The translations under genes were made by a program, and so were the position numbers. Source: Lepidodermella squamata (Eukaryota; Gastrotricha). Taken from it: a stretch of DNA of 64,000 bases. Numbering within the stretch: the stretch's first letter is position 1; every line of letters starts with the position of its first letter. Location: contig JBLDXI010000073.1 in NCBI GenBank assembly GCA_047495785.1, positions 434,001 to 498,000 on the forward strand. The letters run 5' to 3'. The notes under the pieces were generated by a model. The model had not been told where the DNA came from. It did not search any database and saw nothing but the letters and a program-made list of their open reading frames with translations. Shown here piece by piece: positions 22,201 through 34,605 of the stretch.

Positions 22201-24065
22201 CCAACTGCTATTGCCGAAATAATGAACTAAGAATAAAGTCTCCATACTAATAGTGAATTATTGCTATGATTGTCCCTATAACACGGCTAGTCCGATGTTA
22301 CATAAGCCTGAACAAGCTCCTCCGTTCAAGCAGGGCGACGAACAGGCCGCTACAGATTGAAACAAACGGTAAATTGACTAGAGAGAACATTTAGGAAGAT
22401 TTTACCTAGGATAAGTTGAGCAATCTGGACCAGTCTATCGTCCATTAGGAAGTTACCGTTGGACCCGCAGAAAGTTTTTATTCTACATATTTCTTTTAGT
22501 CCAAATCAGGTGTGTTGATTCGTCATTGATATTTGATATCATTGAAACGTGAGAGTGTAATGTGGGACAAATCACGACTAAATCCAAATACCAGTTGATA
22601 CGTGATAGGAACACAAACAGGAAAATGTAAGATTCCTTTGCCTGTTTTCTCATATTTTCGATATTTTCGATATATTCAAGTTTCCCAGACCTGTGCGTCA
22701 AAAACCTATGAAATATATTTTTTAATCTTGAAACCCTTCTAACATTGCCGAGTTCATATATATATTTATTTATTGCAATTTCAGCCACGTGTATTCCAGC
22801 CTGTGCAAACGGCGGCATTTGCTCCTACGTCAATCTGTGCACCTGCGTGAATAGCTACTACGGATCGCGCTGCACGCAATGTGAGGCTTGCAAACTTTCG
22901 ATTCCATCTCATACCTATGTTTTTTTTCTCAAGTTTCATGTGTTAAAACATGCCAGAACGGTGGCACTTGCACAGCCCCGAATACTTGCACCTGCGCTGC
23001 TGGATGGAAAGGCGAGGATTGCACTACACGTATTGAGCTCATCTTGAAGCATTGGCCATTCAGTCGATTTTCAATTATTTACAGCCATTTGCAATTCACC
23101 TTGCCAGAACGGAGGTACTTGTATCGCTCCAAACACGTGCAAGTGCGATGTTGGATGGAGAGGGGCTACTTGTTCTCAGAGTAAGGAGCATCTTCAAGGA
23201 AATGCAAAACTACGGACTGATTTCATTTCTCAGCCAAGTACTATTTATCCGCTAGCTCAGCTAATTTCCGCGAAGCTGCGACAAATTGTGTGTCATCAAA
23301 CAGCCGTGCTGCTGTCATTTACTCTCAAGGTGAGTGGGATAAGGCGAAGATCAGTTTGGGGAGTGAAAGCAAAGTTTGGCTCTCGCTATCGGCCGGCTTT
23401 CTCTGGATCTACGACAATTCGCCAGTTGGGTTGTCTAATATATGGGGAAGTGGCGAGCCGAGTGGCGACGGCAGTTGTAAGTTTTGATCAGCAGCTCTAG
23501 CTAGTCTATTTGCTGTTACTCTCTCAACTTCAGGCATGGAAGTTTTAGGTGGCGTGCAAGGCTTAAACGATGAATCTTGCACCTCAACTCGAAGTTCACT
23601 GTGCCAAGATCCAAGCAATGTGAGGATTTTCTTGTTTATGAAAGTCCTCAAATTATGCTTTATTTTCTTAGGAAAATGACATCACAGTTGTCACCCCGGC
23701 TGGTATTTGGGATACAGCCAAAGCAAAATGTGAAGCAGTGGGTCGAAAATTGGCAGTCTTGAGGACGAGAGCACTTGTTGATGCAATGTTGAGCGCATCA
23801 AAGAATGGGTGGATAGCCGGTAAGCGTCCTGATGGCAATAATTTCTACTGGTCCACGGGCGTCGCTGTCACGCCGAGCAACGTCATTCCGCCGTGGGCTC
23901 CAGGCCAGCCTGAAATAAGCAATAACAAGCAATGTAAGTTGGCATCATGGCCTTTATGTTGCGTTAATTCTGTTTTTTTCAGGCGTAACGATGGACACAT
24001 CGGGTCAAATGACGGTAGAAAGGTGCAGCAACAGCAACTATGCGCTATGCGAGTATACAAACTAG
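19278..24065 (+). CDS. EL3: secreted 17-EGF, double C-type-lectin-like protein
   Basis: 23 exons: 19278-19305, 19358-19413, 19463-19550, 19600-19692, 19748-19846, 19898-19993, 20044-20139, 20191-20286, 20343-20438, 20494-20589, 20647-20742, 20800-20892, 21146-21241, 21300-21392, 21451-21546, 21604-21699, 22785-22880, 22934-23029, 23085-23180, 23234-23476, 23534-23619, 23672-23933, 23983-24065. Total 2,376 nt, 791 aa. Signal peptide MNVILVVIFG; 17 EGF modules to residue ~567; CTLD1 568-677 (VWLSLSAGFLW, GEPSGDG, LNDESC); CTLD2 678-791 (WIAGKRPDG, WAPGQPE, LCEYTN). Exon 7 ends in a weak donor, GTTCGT, but its 96 nt length keeps frame. Intron 10 here has a normal GT donor. The 1,085 bp intron 16 carries an AATCAAA-type repeat and antisense scraps of exons 14 and 15. 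Closest in layout and flanks to EL4. Secreted lectin role inferred. Confidence 0.9.
21825..22180. repeat. GATTTGATT-rich repeat in intron 16 of EL3
   Basis: Dense runs of TGATTTGATTGATT-type words at both sides of a less repetitive core, ending with AAATCAAATCAAATTC. It shares its word content with 9605-9960. The flanking runs are partly inverted, so this may be a degenerate mobile element. Confidence 0.5.
22307..22439 (-). pseudogene. Antisense fragments of EL exons 15 and 14 inside EL3 intron 16
   Basis: Reverse complement of 22307-22352 reads the start of exon 15 ([15 protein letters not shown]) with its acceptor. Reverse complement of 22410-22439 reads the end of exon 14 (TGPDCST). About 57 bp of intron separate them, as in the real genes, so a genomic piece was inserted inverted. 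Confidence 0.75.
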
Positions 24066-24197
24066 CGAGAGAAGCCAAAAGGAGCTGTATAAAAGCCAGT
24101 TTCAGACTGAAAAAACCCCTATAATGCTTCCAGTTAATTCTATCAGTGTTTCTACAGTAGTTTCACGCTTAAACTCCAATTCACAAGATGCCGACAA

Positions 24198-24203
24198 AAT
24201 AAA
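24198..24203 (+). terminator. Probable EL3 poly(A) signal
   Basis: AATAAA 133 bp after the EL3 stop codon. Confidence 0.6.
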
Positions 24204-25795
24204 TCAGGAAAGCTTGAACTGATACCTTTTTAACAATCCTGTTAGCTTCATCGGTATGATTTTGATAAAAAAAACTTATTGCAATTACAACCATTACACA
24301 TTACACCGAAGAACCACGCCGTGGATGCTCTTCCGAGGCCTCAAAAAGAATAAAAGGCAAATTATTATGTATTACCTATAAAAGCATATACTTGCTAAAT
24401 GCCAAATATCTAGTCAAATTTAAGAAGTCGTACATCAATGAAAATCCCACAACGATTGATCACGTGGTCGATGTGAGGCTTCCAGGTCAATTTCTCATCG
24501 GATGGAATGCCCAGTATTTGAATGACTGACATTTGCCCCCAAGTTAGAACCCAACAACGGGGGCAGAGAAGCGAAGTGCCGCTAGGGATGGTATGGATCA
24601 TCCCTACCAGTTCCGGCGGTCCGTATGGTGGGCTCATTTACGGACCAAAGGGGGACCCTTATGTCGATCTAGTCCCTACCAGTTCCGAGGTCCTACTTCG
24701 CTCTATGAACGGGGGGCGAAGGGAAAATGCGCCAGCATCACTTTAGGTGGGTTACATTGCTGCCGCCCCAGACAGGCCCAAGATTCAACCCCACTTGAGC
24801 GTGCCTCTCGACCTCTTGGTACGGTCATACAATTTGGGGTCGAAAATACCCCCTAGTTCGAGGATCCAACTTCGCGCACTGAAAGTAAGGATAATCATTG
24901 AGGAGGGATACGCTTAGGCCCCAAATTTATGTTGCTTTCACAAATGCGTGCGACGACGAAAACTTCGGTTAGCAACTCGCAAACTTCGGGAAAGTGAGGC
25001 GAAACGTCGCATAGCGTTATCAGTTGCACTTCGTACGCGCGCGAAAGATTATATCCGAGCGCCGTTTTGCCGGCCTTTGTGCGCCTTTCAAAAAAATGAA
25101 ACAATTGGTAAAATTCTAATTCATTTTCATGACTCATCATAATTTAAGATGGATTGAATGTACATGTTTTACGCCAGTCTAATAACTTACTCTCGTATTT
25201 GTAGAAGAGATTTCAATGAAACGCGTTCAAATAAAGCCATCCCAACAATTGTTTTATTCCACACCGATTAATGTTGACAATTCGATGGCATGAAACATAA
25301 AAATGAGGCTTTGAATCGCCGGGCAGCCTGAGATTTACCGATTTAAATGGAGCTGATTCACACTTACATCTGGACCTTGGTCGCATGTCATTTAGGAAGC
25401 TTTTACCTAAAATGTGTGGGATGCTTGAATATCGCCACGGAGTTTTTCATCGTCTTCGTCATCGCCAGCATCGACGATCTTTTAATTCCATGGCATCGTT
25501 ACGAAACAAAACGTTTTACAAACTGCCTTCCTAAGCTGTTTACAAACTCGGCTGTTTTTGTAGAAACAACTACCTATGCACGAATTAAACTAATAGGCTG
25601 TTATTTTTGAAAAACAAATTTTGAAACGTTGCGCACGAAACCATTAACATTGGCAAAACGCGAGTGCGAATTAGGCTGTTCTCCACACGGTGAAATTACA
25701 ATGAAAACCTTGATTATGGGTGTCAGTTACCAGCTCTGTCATGGACGTTCATTGCCTAAATGTTATGATTTAGCTATTAGCCAAGCTGAGCAAGA
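24204..25795. other. Intergenic, transposon scraps and shared flank
   Basis: 24545-24881 is a mosaic of M1-like words (CTACTTCGC, CTAGTTCGAGGATCC) and ends with a clean M1 terminus, ACTTCGCGCACTG at 24881, but no left end or duplication could be paired. 25490-25680 repeats the EL3 upstream flank. The frames at 24895-25140 (minus) and 25347-25610 show no known domain. Confidence 0.45.
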
Positions 25796-25929
25796 CCGGC
25801 CGAGCGTTATAAACTCATATTTATGAACGTTATAAAATTTTCTCAGCTTAATGATAGATCTTAGCGCAAGAGCAATTAACGGCAATAGATATGTTCGAGT
25901 AGGCCGAGATCACATGATTCGCGTCATCG
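25796..25929 (+). promoter_or_regulatory. Candidate EL4 promoter motifs
   Basis: CCGGCCGAGCG at 25796-25806 and TGATTCGCGTCATCG at 25915-25929, followed by ATG at 26035. Same order and spacing as upstream of EL2 and EL3. Confidence 0.5.
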
Positions 25930-26034
25930 CGCGTTTTGTTTCATCAACGTTTTGGTGGCAGCCGCACTGTCGTAAAAAGAGTCGAAACACATCTACAGGC
26001 TTTTAACTAAATGCTACATCGATTTGTTCATACA

Positions 26035-29000
26035 ATGACGTTAATACTGGTAATACTCTACGGTAAAATCAATGAATTTACTTCAATTGACCATTTGACT
26101 TGTTTATTCGTCGAAGGACTAATCGTGACTAGTCTGGGATGCAGCCCCAACGAATCCCAGAAGAAAAGCGCGGTGAGACCATCTTTTAATTTCACAGCCC
26201 AGAGTTCTGGCTCCCCCAGGCTTCGCTTCCGCAAAATCAAGAAACTCTCTTTCCTCTTCAGCTTTACTGCTCGAATGGTGGAACATTCGACTCAGAAAGC
26301 AGTTCTTGCCTTTGCCCATCGGGATATGGCGGTTCCCAGTGCGAAAAATGTGAGAAAACAGCCTAAGGTAACTTTAATGAGCTATCATTTCCCGATTTTC
26401 TTACAGTTACGTGCCCAAATTGTCTTAATGGAGCCAGCTGCAGCGGACCGAACAAATGCAGCTGTCCATCCGGCTGGTCTGGCCTGAACTGCGATATCCG
26501 TAATGAAAAACCACCTAACATTTCGAGCAGCTTTAACATTTTTAAATTGCTAGCTAACTGTGACGACCTTCCTTGTCAAAACGGCGGGACTTGCGTCGGC
26601 GCTAACAAATGCAACTGCACTGAACGGTGGATGGGCCTTAACTGTGGCACATGTGAGAAAAAGGACCTTTGGGGCTTCAAAGCAACTCCAATTCTCTCAT
26701 TTAGCTGCCTGCTCTAAGAACCCGTGTCAAAATGGCGGGTCTTGTGTAAGCTACAGCCTTTGTTCTTGCCCGACTGGCTACTCCGGATCCGATTGCAGCA
26801 GTACGTGCTTTCGATCTTCAGCGAATGATTATCATCCTCCTGTGTTTCAGTTTGTTGCAATCCTCCCTGTTCAAATGGCGGGACTTGCCGAGCTGGGAAT
26901 ACTTGCAGCTGCCCCCTTGGCTGGACAGGATCAGATTGCACAATTCGTGAGTCCAATTCCTTCCATCAATCACTTGACCGTTGCGAATCGCTAAATCACA
27001 GCTTCCTGCAACCCCGCGTGTCAAAACGGCGGGACGTGTACGAACCAACTGACTTGCACGTGTCCCAGTGGCTACTCAGGCCTTACTTGTGGAGTCTGTA
27101 CGTCAACATATTAATTGGATTTAGTCCTGAACTCTACCCTTTCCTTTTAGTCACATGCTCTCAGACCTGCGCGAATGGGGCTCGATGCTCTGGGCCGAAT
27201 ACTTGTACGTGCGCCGATGGTTGGACTGGAAGAGATTGTACCACACGTAAGTTGCCTGGAACATGGTTATCTGAGTCCCTCGTATCTCTAATAATTTTCA
27301 GCGACCTGCTCACCAGCCTGTGCCAATGGAGTTTGCCAGGCTGATAGGACATGCGACTGTACTGGAACTGGATACACAGGGACTCGATGTGAAAATGGCA
27401 AGCTTCTTAAAGTCCTTTTATAGAATAATGCTGAAATAATGCAATGCAGCCGTGTGCTCCCCTTCATGCGCAAACGGCGGAGTTTGCTCAAGACCGAGCA
27501 CATGCTCCTGCGTTAACGGCTACACTGGGCCTACCTGCTCTCTCTGTGAGTGTTTTTATTGTCAAAAATGCCTGATATTATGAGCAAATTCTTTGATAGC
27601 ATCTTGCTCTCCCGCCTGCTTGAATGGTGGAACGTGCAATGGCAACAAATGCACATGTGCAGCTGGATGGGCGAGAAATGATTGCTCAATTCGTGAGTTT
27701 TCTTCTCAAACCGTCTTATCATAGTTGGACTCATTTTCAAACCTTCCAACTTCTAATGTTATTGTGACCTACCTAGAACCTTGAATTTTGTCACTACAAG
27801 CTTAAATTTCCCATTTGAAAATCCATTGATCCCCTTGACGTTTTGCGATTTCTAGGCTAAAGAACTAATCATTTTTACTTCTCTTTCATGGAAATAACCT
27901 TCCGCTTAAACAAAAGTATTCACGTTCTTTGTGTTAATATACCTGGGTTTATTATGGTGATATCTTTATCTCTCGTAAAAACGTGTATTTATGAAATGTG
28001 AAGCTACCTGCACGCCGGCCTGTCAAAATGGCGGCACCTGCGTCGGCGGCAACGTGTGCAAATGCGCGAATGGCTACACAGGCTCAACGTGCTCGGATGG
28101 TATGGCAATAATAGACAGTAAATGTTGGCATCTTTTGTTAATAATTTTCGCATGACGCAGCTGTGTGCACACCAACTTGCAAAAATGGTCGATGCACTGC
28201 GACAAATTTGTGCTCTTGCGATTCCGGATGGACTGGTCCAGATTGCTCAACTTGTAAAATGTTCCTAAATGTTCTCTTTAATCAATTTAACGTTCGTTTC
28301 GATATGAAGCTGCCTGTTCGTCGCCTTGCTTGAACGGAGGAGCGTGTACAGGAACGAACAAGTGCACTTGCGTTGGAGGATACACGGGTGCAACGTGTGC
28401 CGAATGTGACTCATCGTTATTACTGATTTAGCTGATAAATCTTAACTATTCTAGATTCTTGCTCGCAAACGTGCAAAAATGGAGGTGTCTGTATACGTCC
28501 GAACACCTGTAGCTGTGGTGATCAATGGGCTGGCATTGACTGTAGCATACGTAAGCTAAAACATTTTAATTCCACTTATCATAAATTACTAGCATTAGAA
28601 CAGCTGTTAATGTTAATAACTGGATTTTTCTGTTCGATCAGCATGTTATCTTTCTGGGCAAAGCTTCGTCCAGAAAAGGCTTCCTTTTTAGGGTTTTTCG
28701 CTTACTGTGATTCAGACTAATTAACAAATTCGCTCAATTTAGATAGGTATTAATTATTAATTTAATTATTAACTTTAGCAAACTCCTAGTCGAGAGCGCG
28801 TAGAAATATACGAATTCCTCCCGCAGTCATCCCGCACATCCCGCAGTTCATCATGTGGACGTCCACGTGTATTGCAGCGTGATAAAAATTTCTCTGCATT
28901 CTCCCATACAAAAAATAGTGTGCATATGTTAATGATTTTGCGAGAAGATGAATGCTTATGAATGCAGTTCAGGTTTAAAAGTGAAAATTGTAGGGCTGAA

Positions 29001-31214
29001 CGCCTGAAACATACAGGCCTTGCATATCTAATTCTGCTTTTGCTCCTCCTGATCTAATTTTTGAAATGATGATGAAAATGATGATAAAATTAGGCCGGAT
29101 CAGCCGGATCATCCAAGGGGGCGTCGTGACACTCCAGCTCCAACCACAGAAAGGCTTAACAACCACAGGGAGGACCCGTTGGTTCCTTTGGCTGGGTGCT
29201 AGAGAACACCTCAGCTTCCGGATCCTACTCCTATCGCACTACAAGTAAGGTAGTTGCCTTGGACCTGCTGAAAATAGTTTTTCCTCAGATAAGATACATC
29301 TTACCTTCAAGTAGCCTGCGTGGACCTCATACGCGGACCTCATACGGTCAAAATCAGGTGCCATGATTCGTCATTGAAGAAGAAATGCGGAAGTGTAATG
29401 TAATGTGGGAAAAAATCTCGACTACATCCTAAAAAAACGAGTTGATACGGATTAGGATACGCTAAACAGCCAAATTCCAGGTCTGAGATGTAAAAACTTC
29501 TTTACATTCTTTCTCTATATTGCGAAACCATTGCAACATCCAACATTGCTGAGTTAATTTACTTGTTGCTAATTTAGCCACGTGTACTCCAGCCTGTGCG
29601 AACGGCGGCATTTGCTCATACGTCAATCTTTGTACCTGCGTGAACAACTACTACGGATCGCGCTGCACGCAATGTGAGGCTAGCAATCTTTCGATACCAT
29701 CTCATACCTATGTTGTTTCTCCAGTTTCCTGCGTTAAAACTTGCCAGAATGGAGGAACCTGCACAGCCCCGAACACTTGTACCTGCGGTGCGGGCTGGAA
29801 AGGAGATGATTGCACTACTCGTAATGAGCTCATCCCGAAGCTTGGACCAATCGGCTAATTTTTCAATTATTTACAGCGATTTGCAATTCACCTTGCCAGA
29901 ATGGAGGAACTTGCATCGCTCCGAACACGTGCAAGTGCGACGCTGGATGGCGAGGGGCTACTTGTTCTCAGAGTAAGGAGCATCTTCAAGGAAATGCAAA
30001 ACTACAGACTGATTTTATATTTCAGCCAAGTACTATATATCCGCTAGCTCAACTAATTTCCGCGACGCTACGACAAATTGTGAGACATCAAGCAGCCGCG
30101 CTGCTGTGATTTACTCGCAAGGTGAGTGGGACAAGGCGAAGATCAGCTTGGGGTCAAACAGCAAAGTTTGGATTGCGCTATCGGCTGGATTCCGATGGAT
30201 CTACGACAATTCGCCGGTTGGGTTTTCTGATTTATGGGGAAATGGCGAGCCGAGCGGTGACGGCAGTTGTAAGTACATAGCTCAGGGTTCGATCTTCGAT
30301 CCCCGAGCTCCCAGGGATGGACAAAATTCTTTTGCTGTATTTGCCAAAATGACGAGTCATTTAGGGTAATAACCGAGCGAAGCGAGAAAAGTTTGGAGAT
30401 TTTCCACTAAAACACGCCTCAGAACCTTCTAAAATTAACAAAACAGTGGGTTAAATTCTAATTTTGTTGTCTGGCCCAGCTGAGCCCCCCTGAAAGTCGC
30501 ACACTGACATAGCTATCTAGATAGCGCTGCTAATCAAAACTACTTGTGGATAATATCCCTGATATTAGGCTAACAATTATGTGATGGCTTTGTAATCGTT
30601 GCTTATCCCAGGATCATTCAAAAAGGCATTGTTGATTTGCTCTTGATGCTCTTGCAATTGCAGGCGTGGAAATTGCAGTTTATACAGGCATAACGCAAGG
30701 TTTAAACGACATATCGTGCTCAACGATTCGAAATTCACTGTGCCAAGATCCAATCAATGTGAGGGCTTTCTTGTTAGTACAATTCCTCAATTGACAATTT
30801 TTATTTTCACAGGAAAATGACTTGGTGGTCGTCACGCCGGCTGGTATTTGGGATTTAGCCAGAGGTAAATGTGAGGCGGTAGGACGAAAATTGGCGGTAT
30901 TGAAGACGAAAACACTTGTTGATGCAATGTTGAGTGCGTCGAAGTATGGCTGGGTCGCCGGTAAGCGTCCTGATGGCAATAATTTCTACTGGTCCACGGG
31001 CGTCGCTGTCACGCCGAGCAACGTCATTCCGCCGTGGGCTCCAGGCCAGCCGGAAATAAACTTGAACAAGCAATGTGAGTTGGCTTAATTTGTTTTGCAT
31101 GTAATATGTTACTTCAAATGTACTGTTTTAGGTGTGACGATGGGCACATCGGGTCAAATGACCGTGGAAAGGTGCAGCAACAGCAACTATGCACTTTGCG
31201 AATATACAAACTAA
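26035..31214 (+). CDS. EL4: secreted 17-EGF, double C-type-lectin-like protein
   Basis: 23 exons: 26035-26062, 26117-26172, 26262-26349, 26407-26499, 26554-26652, 26705-26800, 26851-26946, 27002-27097, 27151-27246, 27302-27397, 27450-27545, 27600-27692, 28004-28099, 28161-28253, 28310-28405, 28455-28550, 29578-29673, 29725-29820, 29877-29972, 30026-30268, 30664-30758, 30813-31074, 31132-31214. Total 2,385 nt, 794 aa. Signal peptide [10 protein letters not shown]; 17 EGF modules to residue ~567; CTLD1 568-680 ([27 protein letters not shown]), with exon 21 three codons longer than in EL2 and EL3; CTLD2 681-794 ([22 protein letters not shown]). Intron 10 uses a GC donor; the exon 15 donor is GTGACT. 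A 224 bp M3 element sits in intron 20, 14 bp past its donor, and an M2-like relic in intron 16. Secreted lectin role inferred. Confidence 0.9.
29116..29238. mobile_element. Degraded M2-like MITE in intron 16 of EL4
   Basis: The core matches 18156-18292: CTCCAACCA, GTTGGTTCCTT-GGCTGGGT and CCGGATCCTACT in the same order. The ends are decayed and no target duplication remains. Confidence 0.6.
30283..30506. mobile_element. hAT-like MITE (family M3) in intron 20 of EL4
   Basis: 224 bp, the largest M3 copy, in reverse orientation to 15980-16115: starts CAGGGTTCGATC and ends CCCCTGAAAGTCGCACACTG. The perfect 8 bp duplication acatagct lies at 30275-30282 and 30507-30514. Confidence 0.85.
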
Positions 31215-31396
31215 CAAGAGGGGCTTATGAAAGCCAGGCTGAACAAGTTCCGTGACAATATGCTTTCAGCTTTGAGTTCTATCAGTATTTTTTCGGTAGT
31301 TCCCCCCTTGAACCTGAATCTACAAATGGTTTGCATCATAAAATCGTTATCATCGTGCCTTTTTTTGAAAGCCTTTGCTTCCTGTTTGTTCACGTA

Positions 31397-31402
31397 AATA
31401 AA
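31397..31402 (+). terminator. Probable EL4 poly(A) signal
   Basis: AATAAA 183 bp after the EL4 stop. The same 3' flank, with AATAAACGCTTTGAT, recurs after relic 46108-48392. Confidence 0.55.
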
Positions 31403-32584
31403 CGCTTTGATTTCAATCGAGTTTTTTAACGGCATTCGAGTATAAGGTATAACAAGGAGCCTAACCAGAGGGGGGAACCTTATGTTTTCTTTCCTGGCCA
31501 CTGCGGAAACTTGAGCAATGTAAGGACGGCCCTAACTTATATCCCCTTTCGGTAAACTCCCCATCTTCTACACTGCACAACGCTCCAATGCTTTGCGACT
31601 TGCCAGCCCATTCATCGATACTTTTTGAACGGTGCCTAACGACCGAAGTCCTGAAGATTCAGCGGTTAAAACTTGTCTTGATACACCGGAAGGTTCAAAT
31701 TTGTTCCAGCCCTACATCATGCTGAAGATGAAAACGCAGAAAGTTAACGTAATAATGATATATCCTGTATAGAATACGCTCGGTTAGTAGCTGGATCTAC
31801 TAATTGCCAAACCTGCCGACCATGGAGGATTGAAAAAAATTGCCAACATTTATTAAACAATTGCTGAAGAACCATGGCTAAAAATAAAGCTGACGCCCAG
31901 CCACTTTTAGATGCATCAGCAACAGCTTCAACATCACTTTCATTCTGGTCGATTTCCCATTTTATTTACAAACTCAAAAACTATGTAGGGCATTTTTAGC
32001 AATTTGAAAAAATCCTAAAATCCCGAGAAAATAACTACCACGTAAAATTCTTCCCGTGAACTTCTCTCTGAGGTTCCATCAAAAAAATTGAGAGAACCAG
32101 CTCAGACTTAAGGGAATTGATTGACGTAACATTTTTCTAAGTTATACATTCAAATGATTAATCGCAAAGCCTCTTTTTGCAAACGATGAATGCACAGATG
32201 TTGCTAACCTGAATCTTGAACGGTAAAAACGCTATTCACGGTTCGAGAGGCAAGTTGCAAGTCATTGTATACATTTTTGCAGTCGAAAGCAATAGATAAC
32301 GACAACAGATCTCAGAAAAATCCGAACAGAATTTGATCCAAAAAGCAAAAAATTTAAGTAATAAAGGGGAACTCCCCGTTGTCGTGGGCCGTCTTTGTTC
32401 GTTCCGTCCGTCCGTTCAGACTGCGTTCAAGCGACGGCGAGGCGTAAAAAAATGTGTGTGTGTGTGTGTGTGCCAAAAAGGGAGTGCCTATTCCAACCCT
32501 GGTTTTTCCGACAGGCTTGAAAAGTGTATCTGACGGTTATTTTATGCGTGATGTGGCTCTCAACACTTCCCAATCTATAGCCAA
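31403..32584. other. Intergenic, no gene seen
   Basis: No recognisable coding exon. A (TG)n microsatellite lies at about 32453-32472. 31600-32000 resembles 48700-49000 in places, such as the shared TTTCATTCT-GTCGATTT words, so it is the duplicated 3' flank of EL4 and of the 48392 relic. Confidence 0.4.
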
Positions 32585-32785
32585 TGTTGAGTTGTCGTTA
32601 TAGTATTAGTGAATTGTCGAGTTGTCTTCTGCCGAATTGTCGCTGAAGGGTACGATGAATTTTCACTGCCGAGTAGTCGTTTGCCGAGTTGTCGTTTTCG
32701 ATCGAATACAAAAATATTGCCGAATTGACGTTTGCTGAATTGTCGCTGTCGAATAGTCGTATTCCCAATTTTCGTTGCTCAGTTG
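32585..32785. repeat. Cluster of degenerate GCCGAATTGTCG repeats
   Basis: About ten imperfect copies of the word CCGA(A/G)TTGTCG(T/C)T in 200 bp, spaced irregularly by 12-30 bp. They stand 450 bp before the decayed transposase-like frame at 33230. Clusters like this can be transposase-binding subterminal repeats, which is inference. Confidence 0.5.
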
Positions 32786-33229
32786 TCATACAACCGCTAA
32801 TTATTTCGGTTTAATTTTCGGATATATTTGGCTCGAATTATTTCGTTCGGAGATATTCTCAGCAAAATGAATTATTCGAGCCAAAAATATAGAAAATTTA
32901 AACGATATTATTATCGCAGAAATTTTACCAGATAGAAACATTCTAATCATTAATTTTCTTAGAATTTTCATAATGTTCCCGAAGACAAAAACGCGGCAGA
33001 AGAATGGCAAAGATGCCGATAATTTGCAATTTGCAAATAGCTGTTTTCACCAATTTCTTGAAAATTAATTATAGGAGCCTGGAGCCTGCAAGATTTACTT
33101 TGGTTTCATTATTTGATAGACCGTGAAATCTGGTCTACTGAAACTGAAAAAAATTTTCCAATTAATAAAACACCGTTTCAAGTCCTTTAAAAATTGGTGA
33201 TCAATCATTATGTTTCCGATATTCCGGGT

Positions 33230-34605
33230 CAAAGTCCATCGTCATCCAGCAAAAAATTGCAGTTGGTGACTTGGTGACTTGGTCGCATCTGTGTCTGACT
33301 TGGTCGGGATGGATCGAAAAAGGCCTGGTGAACTCGAATGGCGTCAATGACATCAGACTTCAAATAGACGGAATGGGTGGTAGAACCAGCATGGCGGAAG
33401 GTTATATCTCTGCCAATATTTGCTTGCCATCTAGAAAGCGAAAATTGGGCAGCGATGGTGAGTACCAATTGGCAGTCTTCAAAGGAAAGGAATCCAGTGA
33501 AAATTTCCGCAATTACCTACACTGTCGATGAACTGGTTAATCTTGTAAGAAATGGTATCGAGATGGAAAAAAATACGGCTTTCCTGTTTCGGTTTGATAA
33601 TTTGCGCGGACTATCCCGCTCTTGTTGAATTGTTAGGTTGTGGTCATCAAAACAGCCATTGTCGTTGCGTTATTTGCACTCAGGACATTCGAAAAATTCC
33701 AGACTTCGCTACTGGAGAAACGAAAAAACGTCGATTTGATCTTTACACGCCAGATCAGAAAGGGAAGGTTGGATGGTCCAAAGACTTCAAACCAATGATT
33801 AATTTGAGCCCCCAAAGTTGATAATTATTCCCGACTTTTTGCACATGCAGATCAACATTGGTAGGAAACTGTTTCAAGCGGTTTGTGAATAAAAATAAAA
33901 TTTATTATTAACTTTTCCGATTAGATGTTCGAAAATTTGAACGACTTCAAGATGAAAGGCCCAATCCGCCAGTTGTAAAGCTTTATTGAACAGTCAGTGA
34001 ATATTACTGTTGATGTGAGAACCGTTCGCTCCAAGGTTTGCGTCACAATAAAAAATACCAATCATCACGGATTTGCCAAGGTGAGCTCTGAGCTTGAGGA
34101 AATACCTGTTGAAAATATTGAATTTTAAGGCTTTCAAGGCTTTCTCAACCAGACTTGCCCCAGAGCCGTTGATGAAAGCTTTTTTTGTGCCTGACGACTG
34201 GCGTGGCCAAATTCGTAGAATGTACCGCACGCATTCGCGATTCGTCTAAACCTGAGAACCGATTTTTGAAAAGGCTAGCCGATGTTCGAAGGCTTTTCAT
34301 CGCGGCGCTACTGGTTTTCGACGATGTGCGAAAGGCGAGATCTGGAGCAGGAAAACTGATGCTTTACAACTTCGAATCTACATGGCAAAGAACTGTTGGG
34401 CCAGTCACCTCCTACGCGCATCTTCTTGCCAGACACGTACGAATATCTTGATCAAGGTATCGATCTTTACGCCTTGTCGACAGAATCGATAGAAATCATG
34501 TTGAAACAGCAGCGTTCTGATATTGCGAATAATACTACTAATGCTTCAGCCATTCCGCGACAAATCCTGGGCCTCGTAAATATTCGGGAAAGCTTGTTCT
34601 TTTGA
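33230..34605 (+). pseudogene. Decayed ORF, probably a DNA-transposon transposase
   Basis: Conceptual reading needs several frame changes. Pieces visible in order: VTWSHLCLTWSGWIEKG (33271 on); CADYPALVELLGCG followed by HCRCVICTQDI (~33606-33700); a stretch reaching VGWSKDFKPMINLSP (~33810); IPDFLHMQINIGRKLF (~33830-33880); and YEYLDQGIDLYALSTESIE (~34438-34495). A D-x-PA motif, then a CxxC knuckle, then an H-containing helix and a LY-STE segment is the order I associate with CACTA/tnp2-like transposases, but I cannot prove the family. AATAAA at 34643 follows. The reading is clearly broken by frameshifts and stops. Confidence 0.45.

Noticed and set aside
24545-24881. Complete M1 element
   Set aside because: Only the right terminus is certain; no left inverted repeat or 8 bp duplication could be paired, so I kept it as scraps.
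24895-25140. 81 codon minus-strand frame near an M1 terminus
   Set aside because: No recognisable motif and it overlaps transposon-derived flank.
33633-33815. Minus-strand frame opposite the transposase-like relic
   Set aside because: The plus strand shows the cysteine/histidine pattern and conserved-looking segments; the antisense frame has none.
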